A DNA stretch of 64,000 nt from Paenibacillus phytohabitans (GTDB lineage Bacteria > Bacillota > Bacilli > Paenibacillales > Paenibacillaceae): contig NZ_WHOB01000020.1 of the NCBI RefSeq assembly GCF_013141775.1, forward strand, positions 310,001 through 374,000, written 5' to 3'. Each line of letters starts with the position of its first letter. Position 1 is the first letter of the stretch. Shown piece after piece: positions 8,855 through 16,627 of the stretch. The notes below the pieces were generated by a model that did not search any database, was not told where the DNA came from, and worked only from the letters and a program-made list of their open reading frames with translations. Made by a program: the position numbers and the translations under genes.

Positions 8855-9359
8855 AATTGCAATGGCAATAAAGAATGCAAATTCAGAGGAAACCCACTCT
8901 GTCGAAGTTATGCAGTATTCGCTGGGCATTATTTTAAATACACTGCTAATCATAGCGGGCACTTCGATAATAGGTTTTATTTCCGGAACATATGCCGAAT
9001 GCTTAACCTTTCTATTCTGTTTCTCGATACTGCGCCTCGCCTCAGGCGGTTTTCATTTAAAAACAGCTACGGTTTGTAATATTGTTACTATTTTATTAAG
9101 CACCTTACTGCCTTCTTTAATCACCTTTCCAGACTCTGCCCTTTGGATTGCTAACATAATCAGTTTGATCATAATCGTTATATTTGCTCCAAACCCGGAC
9201 AATAATGCAAGAATTCCCACTTCTATATTTCCATTATTGAAGTTGGTTTCTATATTAATGGTTTCCTCTAACTTTTTTCTTCAATCATCTGTAATCGGAT
9301 TGGCTTTTATAGTCCAATCATTAACAGTAATTCCTTGGACAAGGAGGAGAATACATTGA
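8832..9359 (+). CDS. agrB: AgrB-like peptide-processing membrane endopeptidase
   Basis: 175-residue membrane protein of the AgrB family, which cleaves the AgrD precursor C-terminally and cyclises it. The family signature RLASGGFH is present, with catalytic-type His75 and Cys82 seven residues apart as in S. aureus AgrB (His77/Cys84, recalled). Several hydrophobic segments follow. Starts at ATG 8832 (or the adjacent ATG at 8835) behind AAAAAGGA, overlapping the upstream gene by 23 bases. Its stop overlaps the TTG start of agrD, so the operon is tightly coupled. Confidence 0.92.
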   Translation: MMNSLAFRIAMAIKNANSEETHSVEVMQYSLGIILNTLLIIAGTSIIGFISGTYAECLTFLFCFSILRLASGGFHLKTATVCNIVTILLSTLLPSLITFPDSALWIANIISLIIIVIFAPNPDNNARIPTSIFPLLKLVSILMVSSNFFLQSSVIGLAFIVQSLTVIPWTRRRIH

Positions 9360-9475
9360 AAAAAGCTATCGCTAAACAAATTTCAGCCGCTCTTGCCGGA
9401 TCTGCACGTTTCTTTGTTTCAATTATGAAGCCAGCCTTTCACAGCCCGGAAGCACCCAAAGAATTGCGCAAGTAA
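9356..9475 (+). CDS. agrD: AgrD-like autoinducer precursor peptide
   Basis: 39-residue precursor starting at TTG 9356 behind a perfect AAGGAGGAG, 6 bases spaced, overlapping the agrB stop. It has a basic amphipathic N-terminal helix (MKKAIAKQ...), a short middle FFVSIMKPAF and an acidic-to-basic tail HSPEAPKELRK matching the conserved AgrD tail (PxxPKEL). By alignment to staphylococcal and clostridial AgrD (recalled), cleavage would fall before His29 and the ring-forming residue would be position 24, which is Met here. There is no Cys at all; Ser22 is the nearest nucleophile. The product may thus be a larger lactone or a linear peptide. Confidence 0.88.
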   Translation: MKKAIAKQISAALAGSARFFVSIMKPAFHSPEAPKELRK

Positions 9476-9496
9476 TTACACAAGGATGGGGAAAAC

Positions 9497-9829
9497 ATGC
9501 GTGTCTTACTAAACGACGGCTCTTCCCGGAGTATCCGGGAGGAGGATATATTGTATTTCTCAAATCATAAGAATACAATATTCGTCCATACGAAAGAAGG
9601 CGAATTTGTTCTCCCTACCACTCTTTCCGATTTATACGCAGCATATGGGGGCATCGGCTTTGAACGTCTTGACCGCAGTAATGTAGTCAACATTGGCAAT
9701 ATTGACGGTTATGACCCGGAACGGAAGATCGTTCTGTTCAATCAAGGAGAACAATTTGCTACCGTATCAGAATCGAATGAAGCACGGATCAGAAGATTTT
9801 TAGCCTCCCGGTGGAATGATTCACCGTAA
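9497..9829 (+). CDS. Stand-alone LytTR DNA-binding protein
   Basis: 110-residue protein consisting almost entirely of a LytTR domain: the pattern EDILYFSNHKNTIFVHT, a middle TLSDLY, then FERLDRSNVVNIGNI and a C-terminal strand/helix pair. The usual N-terminal receiver of AgrA is missing. ATG at 9497 follows AAGGATGGGG. Last gene of the four-gene Agr-like operon, 21 bases after agrD, ending before a terminator. The LytTR fold is secure; its link to the peptide signal is inferred from the operon. Confidence 0.9.
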   Translation: MRVLLNDGSSRSIREEDILYFSNHKNTIFVHTKEGEFVLPTTLSDLYAAYGGIGFERLDRSNVVNIGNIDGYDPERKIVLFNQGEQFATVSESNEARIRRFLASRWNDSP

Positions 9830-9857
9830 TCACAGAAGAATAGAATCATTCCCATTT

Positions 9858-9886
9858 CCCGGTGCCCATTGGCGCCGGGATTTTTC
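9858..9886 (+). terminator. Terminator of the Agr-like operon
   Basis: CCCGGTGCC and GGCGCCGGG (one G-T pair) flank a CATT loop and are followed by ATTTTT. Confidence 0.85.
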
Positions 9887-10023
9887 CTGCTATATAATTA
9901 ATACAAAATCTTATACTTATGCTATTAATATATCCTCGCACCAAAGCCAATCATTATCCCATATTACCCATCTTTTGTAAAGATGAATTCAGAGGGCGAA
10001 TGACAGCAGACGGATTAGCTTCC

Positions 10024-10037
10024 AAATGGTACCATTT
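10024..10037. promoter_or_regulatory. Perfect 14-bp palindrome upstream of sda
   Basis: AAATGGTACCATTT is a perfect palindrome about 70 bases before the sda start, in the leader/promoter region. It could be a repressor site; no cognate regulator is recognised. Nothing else is recognised in 9887-10108. Confidence 0.4.
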
Positions 10038-10108
10038 TGATAGATTCGTAATGTTTTAAAACAATTCACTTATTTGTTAGCACTCTCAACTACAGATGGA
10101 GGAATCTA

Positions 10109-10288
10109 ATGGAATATTATTTTCATCCTTCTCCGCGCCCCTCATCACTTGAGCTATTGTCTGACGAACAATTAATTAACATCTATGAATTGGCGCTGGA
10201 AGCTAAAGCTTCAGCTGATTTTATCGAAATCATCAGAAATGTCCTCTCTGGCCGAAATCTGTTAGGCTCAGATCATTATGATGCCTAA
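10109..10288 (+). CDS. sda: Sda-like sporulation kinase inhibitor
   Basis: 59-residue protein. After a proline/serine-rich leader of about 16 residues it carries the Sda hairpin pattern LSDEQLINIYELALE...DFIEIIRNVL, matching remembered B. subtilis Sda (LSDELL..SY..A.E...DFIELI...I). Sda binds sporulation sensor kinases such as KinA and blocks phosphate flow to Spo0A when replication is disturbed. ATG at 10109 follows GATGGAGGAA. Too short for usual gene-length cutoffs. Lies between the Agr-like operon and the nucleotidase, with its own terminator. The N-terminal extension is unlike B. subtilis Sda. Confidence 0.85.
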   Translation: MEYYFHPSPRPSSLELLSDEQLINIYELALEAKASADFIEIIRNVLSGRNLLGSDHYDA

Positions 10289-10330
10289 TCCCTATTTTCA
10301 AGCCCTCCTATAAAACCATTCTGCTTATTG

Positions 10331-10367
10331 GTATATTGACCCGGCCTGCCGGGCAATATACTTTTTT
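10331..10367 (+). terminator. Terminator of sda
   Basis: GTATATTG-CCCGGC pairs with GCCGGGCAATATAC and is followed by TTTTTT. Confidence 0.88.
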
Positions 10368-10479
10368 GTCATTTTAAGATAATCAAATTTTAGTTTTTAA
10401 TTTCAATTTCAATATCTTTCCTATATAATATTCTTTGTGTTTGTTACCTAACTTGACAATAGAAGGGATGAAAGATTGC

Positions 10480-13107
10480 ATGAGGCATAATTTCCAGCAC
10501 TTATTGCACAAAACTGTTCTATCCTCACTCGTAATTTCTATGACTGTATTGCCATTCAGTGGAATGTTCGCGGCAGCTGCGCCGGCTGACTCCACAATGA
10601 AGCTGCGCATCATGGAGACTACAGACATCCACACCAACCTGCTCCCGTATGACTATTATAAGAGCGCTACGTCTCTGACCGTCGGACTGGCCCGCACAGC
10701 TAATCTAGTGAAAGCAGCCCGCCAAGAGATTGGCAATACGCTGCTGGTAGACAACGGAGACCTGATCCAGGGTACACCTCTCGGCACATACAAAGCACTG
10801 GTGAACCCGATTAAGGGCACCGAGATTCATCCTGTGTACAAAGCAATGAACCTGATGGGGTACGATGTAGCCACCTTCGGCAATCATGAATTCAACTACG
10901 GTCTGGATTACCTGGATCAGGCGATCAAAGGCGCCAATTTCCCTTATATTAACGCCAATGTATATGTAGATGACAAAGACAGCAATCCGGACAACGATGT
11001 TAACAAATACAGCCCTTATCAGATCATTACCAAATCCTATAAGGATGAAGCCGGCAATGTGCAGACGCTGAAGATTGGTGTACTCGGCCTTGTCACTCCG
11101 CAGATTACCGAATGGGACAAGAGCAATCTGGAAGGCAAAGTCATTACCAAGGATATCGTAGCTACAGCTGAGAAATTCATTCCACAGATGCGCGCAGCCG
11201 GTGCAGATCTGATTATCGCCATGACCCATTCCGGGTTTAACGGCAGTGCCGAAGCTTACGTGAAGGCAGAGGATGCTATTTTCCCGCTGAGTAAGGTTGC
11301 CGGTATTGATGCGATCACCTTCTCTCATACACATAAAGTATTCCCTGCAGCGGATGAGAAGTCACTGGATGCTCTCTTCAAGGATGCATCCGGCAAAGTA
11401 TTGCCTGGTGTCGACAATGCCAAAGGAACCATCAACGGTGTCCCTGCAGTACAGGCCGGCTACGGCGGCAGTAATCTGGGCCTCATCGATCTGACTCTGG
11501 AAAAAACAGATGGCAAGTGGAAGGTCGCTTCATCGCAATCCTCCACCAAGGCAATCTATGATGCTGTTGCCAAAAAATCTACGGTAGACGTGGATCAGGC
11601 CATTGTGGATGCCGTGCAGGCCGATCATGAAGCAACAATTGCCTATGCGAACAGTCCAATTGGCACAACGACCGCACCGATCTACAGCTACTTCGGACTG
11701 GTTCAGGATGATCCATCCGTACAGATCGTTACCACTGCACAGAAGCAGTATGTAGAAAATTACATCAAAGCTAATCTTCCGCAATATGCAGGTATCCCGG
11801 TTCTGTCCGTCGGTGCTCCATTTAAGGCCGGACGTAACGGCCCGGAAGAATATACTGATATTGCTCAGGGACCACTGGCCATTAAGAGCGCAGGCGACCT
11901 GTACCTGTACGACAATACGCTGAAGGCGATTCTCGTGAAGGGGTCTGTGGTCAAGGAATGGCTGGAAATGTCTGCGGGCAAATTCAATCAGATCAATCCG
12001 AACGCAACAGAAGCACAGGAGCTGCTTAATTCCTCCTTCGCCGTCTATAACTTCGACGTAATTGATGGTGTAACTTATCAGGTCGATGTTACCAAACCAG
12101 CCAAGTACAAACCGGATGGTACCGTGAATGACGCCTCCTCCAGCCGGATTATCAATCTGCAGTATAACGGCAAAGCGATTGATCCGAATCAGGATTTCAT
12201 CATGGCAACCAATAACTACCGCGCAAGCGGCGGCGGTAACTTCCCTGGTGTCAAAGGCAGCAAATACATCATCGACTCACCGGATGAGAACCGCCAGATC
12301 CTGATGGATTATATAACGGCCAGCAAAACCATTAATCCGTCCGCCGATAACAATTGGTCGATTGCACCAATCTCCGGGAATGTGAAGGTCACCTTCACCT
12401 CATCTCCCAAAGCAGAGGCCTATGCCAAAACAACGGACAACATTGCCTATACAGGTCAAGTGGATGAGAAGGGCTTTGGTGTCTTCACACTGGACGTGAG
12501 CAAGGCTGTAACGCCATCTGTGCCCGCTGCTGATCCGGTTACGGAACAGCCTGCCGTTGAAGTATTCAAGGATGTTCCCGTGTCACACTGGGCGGCTGGT
12601 TACATCAATAGCCTCACAGCGGATAAGATCATTTCCGGCAAAACAGCCGATACTTTTGATCCGAACGGCCTGGTAACCCGCGCCGAATTCGCCAGCTTGC
12701 TGACCAAAGCTTTGAAGCTGCAAGTCAATGTATCTCCAGTCTTCAAAGATGTACCTGCATCCGCCTGGTATGCAGGTGCTGTTGCAGCAGCTCATGAGAA
12801 CAAGCTGGTAAGCGGTGTAACCGCCGACACCTTCGCACCTAATGCTTCCATCACCCGTGAACAGATGGCGGTTATGGTGAAGCAGGGGCTGGATCTTCGT
12901 GCCGGTAAAATATTGACTGCCTCCACAGCAGTCAGCTTCAACGATTCGGCTTCCATCAGCGCTTGGGCAGCATCCGCTGTAGCTGTTGCTGTCGATAAGA
13001 AGATTATCGCCGGACGCACAGACGGCAGCTTCGCCCCTAAGGCTACTGCCACCCGCGCTGAAGCCGCCAAAGTAATCTCCAGCCTGCTGTCTGCTTCTGT
13101 AGAGTAA
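10480..13107 (+). CDS. Secreted 5'-nucleotidase/2',3'-cyclic phosphodiesterase with three SLH domains
   Basis: About 875 residues. A signal peptide (basic start, hydrophobic core, FAAAAP cleavage region) is followed by a metallophosphoesterase domain: TTDIHTN, DNGDLIQG, GNHEFNYG, MTHSGF and SHTHKVFP supply the metal ligands; the last motif is usually GH.H. A 5'-nucleotidase C-terminal domain follows (to about residue 650), then three S-layer homology repeats (FKDVP...W, FKDVPASAWY, FNDSASISAW). It therefore probably scavenges phosphate and nucleosides while bound to wall polymer. Start chosen at ATG 10480 after AGAAGGG; ATG 10468 is possible. Monocistronic. Confidence 0.9.
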   Translation: MRHNFQHLLHKTVLSSLVISMTVLPFSGMFAAAAPADSTMKLRIMETTDIHTNLLPYDYYKSATSLTVGLARTANLVKAARQEIGNTLLVDNGDLIQGTPLGTYKALVNPIKGTEIHPVYKAMNLMGYDVATFGNHEFNYGLDYLDQAIKGANFPYINANVYVDDKDSNPDNDVNKYSPYQIITKSYKDEAGNVQTLKIGVLGLVTPQITEWDKSNLEGKVITKDIVATAEKFIPQMRAAGADLIIAMTHSGFNGSAEAYVKAEDAIFPLSKVAGIDAITFSHTHKVFPAADEKSLDALFKDASGKVLPGVDNAKGTINGVPAVQAGYGGSNLGLIDLTLEKTDGKWKVASSQSSTKAIYDAVAKKSTVDVDQAIVDAVQADHEATIAYANSPIGTTTAPIYSYFGLVQDDPSVQIVTTAQKQYVENYIKANLPQYAGIPVLSVGAPFKAGRNGPEEYTDIAQGPLAIKSAGDLYLYDNTLKAILVKGSVVKEWLEMSAGKFNQINPNATEAQELLNSSFAVYNFDVIDGVTYQVDVTKPAKYKPDGTVNDASSSRIINLQYNGKAIDPNQDFIMATNNYRASGGGNFPGVKGSKYIIDSPDENRQILMDYITASKTINPSADNNWSIAPISGNVKVTFTSSPKAEAYAKTTDNIAYTGQVDEKGFGVFTLDVSKAVTPSVPAADPVTEQPAVEVFKDVPVSHWAAGYINSLTADKIISGKTADTFDPNGLVTRAEFASLLTKALKLQVNVSPVFKDVPASAWYAGAVAAAHENKLVSGVTADTFAPNASITREQMAVMVKQGLDLRAGKILTASTAVSFNDSASISAWAASAVAVAVDKKIIAGRTDGSFAPKATATRAEAAKVISSLLSASVE

Positions 13108-13157
13108 CCCTCAGCTGCGAGGGCTGAAAGGCTATCCTGACCAGCATACACAGACGC

Positions 13158-13198
13158 AAAAAAGCCATCCTCCACATACGTGCGGGGATGGCTTTTTA
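13158..13198. terminator. Bidirectional terminator, nucleotidase / convergent small gene
   Basis: AAAAGCCATCC and GGATGGCTTTT form a long stem with A- and T-tracts on both sides, between convergent genes. Confidence 0.88.
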
Positions 13199-13215
13199 TG
13201 ATGGTACGCAAGGAT

Positions 13216-13524
13216 CTACTCGATGAATTCTGTTTTGAAGACATTCTCCAGCTTGCCGCCGAGTCTCTTCTTCAGCGGAACCTTGATATCGCGGCCCAGC
13301 TCTTTGAAGAACGTATCCACATCGCATTTCACATTCTGCGCCAGGGCAATGATCGTACCGTCGCCTACGATATTCTGGTTCACTTCAAGAGGCACATCCA
13401 CTTCAATATCGTATTTCTTAGTAAGTGTTTTGATGTATCTTGCAAAGATCTCCAACAGCTCATCGTTATTGAAATTCTCGATTGCAGCTTTACCTTTGCT
13501 GGTAAACTTCATATTGATTCTCAT
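13216..13524 (-). CDS. Hypothetical cytosolic protein
   Basis: 102-residue charged protein without signal peptide or membrane span. It begins with a short basic strand, then a predicted helix (DELLEIFARYIKTLTKKY), a beta-like middle (VDVPLEVNQNIVGDGTIIAL) and a lysine-rich tail. The family is not recognised. A GGGG-type ribosome site precedes the ATG. It lies 119 bases downstream of the XRE regulator gene on the same strand, so it may be part of that transcript. Confidence 0.6.
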   Translation of the reverse strand: MRINMKFTSKGKAAIENFNNDELLEIFARYIKTLTKKYDIEVDVPLEVNQNIVGDGTIIALAQNVKCDVDTFFKELGRDIKVPLKKRLGGKLENVFKTEFIE

Positions 13525-13643
13525 GATTCGTATCCCCTTTTCTGTCTAACCATTTGTAGTTGTTTATGGATCAAGATGAATAGATGGCTGCAAGAAAGGG
13601 CAACATTATTCATTTTTGACAACAAGCTGAGCTAGGCCCTTCT

Positions 13644-14303
13644 TCACTTATACACGCCCTTGATCTGCTGAACTTTGAACTGGGTGAATTCCTTCAATGA
13701 CTGGATAACCTGGTCCTGCTCTTCTTCCTTCAGCTCATAGATGCATTCGCGCAGCCATTCTCCGAACAAATAGGCCTGACGCCCTTTGCGGGGCTGTTTG
13801 CGGAGGCTGTCCAGACTTCCCACGAATTTATCGTTCAGGACATCGGTCAGGTTATATTTCTCGATCTTCTCTATTACCATTCCTGCCCCATATTCCGTTT
13901 CATAAACGATAACTTCGTCAGAATCAAACGAAACATATGACGTTTCTTTGTCTTCCTTAGCCCGGAACTCCTTCAGCTTGTTAAACGCCGTTTCATAGAT
14001 GTAATCCTGGGACTGATTATGCTGCGGCAGCTTGTAGCCTTGCTTGAGAGTCTTAATGTATTCAATGTCAGGCATGTAGTCCGCCAAGTGATACATCCGG
14101 TTCTTAAGATCCCCTCCGAGCGCCTCAATAATCTTGTCCAGGTTATCTTTAAGCGGAATACTCTCTCCCCGTTCAATCTTGCTAAGCTGTGAATAGCTGA
14201 TGCCGCTCTTCTCTTCAAGCCCTCGTAAGGTCAAACCTCGAGCTTTGCGGAAGTGCCGGATGAAATTCCCCAGCTCATCGGGATAGTTATCGAAATCGTT
14301 CAT
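13644..14303 (-). CDS. XRE-family transcriptional regulator
   Basis: 219-residue protein with an N-terminal Cro/CI helix-turn-helix (about residues 12-65; LTLRGLEEKSGISYSQLSKIERG is the classical pattern) and a charged C-terminal region of unknown fold (about 75-219), possibly for dimerisation or ligand sensing. ATG 14303 follows AGAGGTGG; a GTG three codons earlier overlaps that site and is less likely. A perfect inverted repeat 25-47 bases upstream is a likely autoregulatory operator. Confidence 0.85.
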   Translation of the reverse strand: MNDFDNYPDELGNFIRHFRKARGLTLRGLEEKSGISYSQLSKIERGESIPLKDNLDKIIEALGGDLKNRMYHLADYMPDIEYIKTLKQGYKLPQHNQSQDYIYETAFNKLKEFRAKEDKETSYVSFDSDEVIVYETEYGAGMVIEKIEKYNLTDVLNDKFVGSLDSLRKQPRKGRQAYLFGEWLRECIYELKEEEQDQVIQSLKEFTQFKVQQIKGVYK

Positions 14304-14327
14304 AGGAGCCACCTCTACCTATATCAT

Positions 14328-14350
14328 AACACAAGATAACAATTTGTGTT
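14328..14350. promoter_or_regulatory. Candidate operator of the XRE regulator
   Basis: AACACAA-N9-TTGTGTT is a perfect 7-bp inverted repeat just upstream of the XRE gene start. A related half-site TTGTTTGTGT follows at about 14363-14372. The region is AT-rich with TATAAT-like boxes. Confidence 0.5.
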
Positions 14351-14571
14351 TCATTATAACAATTGTTTGTGTAAATTCTTTAGGCAGAATCAATAAAAAC
14401 TCCATTATTAGCACTCAGAGCAGCTAAGCTTAAGGCTAAATCCGCTCTAAATGGAGGTAATTCCCATAACTGTGAACTGATTCGATTTGATTTCCTTATT
14501 CTCTCAAATAGCCTGCATTCTTATCCGATAAAGACTAATGTAAAATCAAAATCACTACTGGGGGAATTATC

Positions 14572-14943
14572 ATGTCTTACACCATGGAAGTAAATGTAGC
14601 GAAAAATCAGGTGATTGTTAGAGCCTATGGCCTCACCGAAGGTGACGTGCCTGCATACATAGCTGATTTCGAGAGTGCTCTGAAGAAACTGAAACCGGGA
14701 TTCACCGGCGTAACCGATGTAACGGGTTCCCCGACTGTACTGTCTCCGGAAGTAGCAGCTTTGCTTGCTCCGACGGGCGACCTGGCAATTGCCGCAGGTG
14801 TCGGCGGCTGGGTCTACGTTGCAGATTCCCCGGTATGGAAAATGCAAATGAAGCGCTTGTTCGGCAAATTCGCTGTTCACTACCCGACCTATGAAGAAGC
14901 AGATGCTTACCTGAACGGCTTGTCTAACCAGTCGATCCACTAA
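14572..14943 (+). CDS. Hypothetical protein, possible STAS/SpoIIAA-like fold
   Basis: 123-residue soluble protein. Alternating beta and alpha segments (MEVNVAKNQVIVRAYG, a helix DVPAYIADFESALKKL, strand TGVTDVTGS, helix, strand GGWVYVADS, and a final YEEADAYLNG helix) resemble SpoIIAA-like/STAS proteins. This is an impression from the pattern, not a motif match. A good GGGGGAATTATC ribosome site precedes ATG 14572 and a strong terminator follows, so it is a single-gene unit. Confidence 0.65.
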   Translation: MSYTMEVNVAKNQVIVRAYGLTEGDVPAYIADFESALKKLKPGFTGVTDVTGSPTVLSPEVAALLAPTGDLAIAAGVGGWVYVADSPVWKMQMKRLFGKFAVHYPTYEEADAYLNGLSNQSIH

Positions 14944-14953
14944 AAAAACAGAT

Positions 14954-14998
14954 AAAAGGTGATTCCTAACCGGTTGGGTTGGGATCACCTTTTTTTAA
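14954..14998 (+). terminator. Terminator after the STAS-like gene
   Basis: AAAAGGTGATTCC pairs with GGATCACCTTTT and is followed by TTT; also suitable for the convergent stalk-protein gene. Confidence 0.85.
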
Positions 14999-15007
14999 TT
15001 TAAACAA

Positions 15008-15448
15008 TTATTCAGGAAAGCTAATGTAGATTGAGGCATCATCGTTTGTTTTATTCCATTGAACCGCTGCCCCTAATGCTTCAGAGACAAACCTTAGATT
15101 AACGTAAAATATATTGTTGCTCGGTTCTAAGGTCGGAACCTGAGTTAAAGCAACCTTTTCTCCATTAATAACTCCATCATGAGAATTATGCGTTAATTTA
15201 ATGACCGTACCCTCTTTCGTTGCAGTTACTGCTTTCGTAACATTATCCCATTCAATGCTCATTCCATATTTCTCAAAGATCGGCCGCATAGGGACCAGTG
15301 TCGTGCCCAGAGATGATACATTAGCATAAATATCTAATTTATCATTATTAATATAAATGCCTGGATGTTCTCTTGAAGCAAATGTACTTGTTACACCAAA
15401 TACCATTGAAAGAACTGTTATACACAAGAATAATCTTAATGTTTTCAT
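15008..15448 (-). CDS. Exported stalk-domain (copper amine oxidase N-like) protein
   Basis: 146 residues: a signal peptide (about 1-24, ending TFA-S) followed by a single Cu-amine-oxidase-N-like domain with the usual LVPMRPIFEKYG...WDNVTKAVTATKEG and FVNLRFVSEALGA-type motifs. Such domains are wall- or surface-exposed in Paenibacillus and do not bind copper as enzymes. No partner domain is attached, unlike the two larger stalk proteins in this window. Noticeably more AT-rich than the adjacent sporulation block. Confidence 0.85.
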   Translation of the reverse strand: MKTLRLFLCITVLSMVFGVTSTFASREHPGIYINNDKLDIYANVSSLGTTLVPMRPIFEKYGMSIEWDNVTKAVTATKEGTVIKLTHNSHDGVINGEKVALTQVPTLEPSNNIFYVNLRFVSEALGAAVQWNKTNDDASIYISFPE

Positions 15449-15529
15449 AATAGTCTCCTTTAACTTAAGAATACTATATAATTAAACCTTTATTTTCCAT
15501 ATCCATCATTTTATTTTACATCCTTACTT

Positions 15530-15553
15530 CAAAAAAAATCCCTCAAGGGATTT
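15530..15553 (-). terminator. Probable spo0A terminator
   Basis: On the minus strand AAATCCC-TTGA-GGGATTT is followed by TTTTT, about 100 bases after the spo0A stop. Confidence 0.75.
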
Positions 15554-15654
15554 GCATACCCATGAAGGAGTGTGTTTTGTACATATTCTACGCAGAAACT
15601 GATTGACTCATCGTTTTCCCGTTAACCCTTTCACGTATCCTGATCCTTACCCCT

Positions 15655-16473
15655 TCAAGACACCTTATGCTCAATGCGCAGCTTGTCGGCTACCATGGCA
15701 ATAAATTCCGAGTTAGTTGGCTTGGATTTGGAGATATTAATCGTATAGCCGAACAGATGGCTGATGCTGTCAATGTTGCCGCGGGTCCAGGCGACTTCGA
15801 TCGCATGGCGGATGGCACGCTCCACGCGTGAAGGCGTTGTCTTGAATTTCTCGGCAATGGCAGGGTAGAGTGTCTTAGTGATGGCACCCAGAATCTCGAT
15901 ATTGTTGTAGACCATGGTGATGGCTTCACGCAGGTACTGATAACCTTTAATATGCGCAGGTACGCCGATTTCATGAATGATCGATGTAATATTGGCATCC
16001 AGATTCTTTCCTTTGGACAAAGGTACCACATTACTGGAAGATCTGGAACTCGAATAGCCGGACATGCTGGCAGAAGTGCTCATGCTGCCTTGGGCGCCCA
16101 CAAGCTGACGCACACGGTTCGCCAGAACCTCCATATCGAACGGCTTCAAAATATAATAAGATGCTCCTAGCTGAACAGCTCTTTGGGTGATGTTCTCCTG
16201 GCCGAAAGCGGTCAGCATGATGATCTTCGGCTGCGGGTTCAGATCCATATCGCGCAGGCGTTCCAGAACGCCAAGGCCGTCCAGATGCGGCATGATGATA
16301 TCAAGAATAAGGACATCGGGAACTTTACGTGCTCCGCTCAGCATTTGAAGCACTTCTTCACCATTATAGGCAATGCCTGTCACGGTCATATCTTCCTGTT
16401 CGGTAATGTACTCGGCAAGCAAGTTAGTGAACTCCCTGTTATCATCGGCCAACAACACTTCAATATTCTGCAC
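15655..16473 (-). CDS. spo0A: Sporulation master regulator Spo0A
   Basis: 272-residue response regulator. The receiver domain (1-120) has Asp10/Asp11, the phospho-acceptor Asp58 in LILDIIMP and Lys in YILKPFD. A Ser-rich linker (about 130-155) leads to the Spo0A C-terminal DNA-binding domain with the diagnostic [12 protein letters not shown] and [12 protein letters not shown] segments. It controls entry into sporulation at the end of the phosphorelay. Order recN-spoIVB-spo0A is as in Bacillus. Putative 0A boxes upstream suggest autoregulation. Confidence 0.97.
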   Translation of the reverse strand: MQNIEVLLADDNREFTNLLAEYITEQEDMTVTGIAYNGEEVLQMLSGARKVPDVLILDIIMPHLDGLGVLERLRDMDLNPQPKIIMLTAFGQENITQRAVQLGASYYILKPFDMEVLANRVRQLVGAQGSMSTSASMSGYSSSRSSSNVVPLSKGKNLDANITSIIHEIGVPAHIKGYQYLREAITMVYNNIEILGAITKTLYPAIAEKFKTTPSRVERAIRHAIEVAWTRGNIDSISHLFGYTINISKSKPTNSEFIAMVADKLRIEHKVS

Positions 16474-16511
16474 TGGCTGCTTCCTCCTTATTATCTTCTC
16501 TCCCTTAAGTT

Positions 16512-16544
16512 TTCGACATGAAGATTGAATATCCTTCTGTCGAA
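16512..16544 (-). promoter_or_regulatory. 0A boxes and possible SigH promoter of spo0A
   Basis: TGTCGAA, the 0A-box consensus, occurs at 16538-16544 (plus) and 16512-16518 (minus); a third copy is at 16624-16630 (minus), next to the spoIVB terminator. On the minus strand AAGGATATT with GAAAA about 13 bases later between the boxes loosely fits a SigH promoter, as at B. subtilis spo0A. The boxes are clear; the promoter is tentative. Confidence 0.65.
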
Positions 16545-16627
16545 AATTATTTTTCTTTATTTTTTTTCGGTGTTGATTTATAATTAAATATTTTGTTTCA
16601 CGATTCGAGGTTTATCGCTGGCCTTCG

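Noticed and set aside
9950..9965. DnaA box upstream of sda
   Set aside because: TTATCCCAT differs from TTATNCACA at two positions and stands alone; too weak to call.
14398..14475. Hairpin TCCATT...AGAGC / GCTCT...AATGGA
   Set aside because: Long irregular loop, no T-run and not at a gene end; likely chance pairing.
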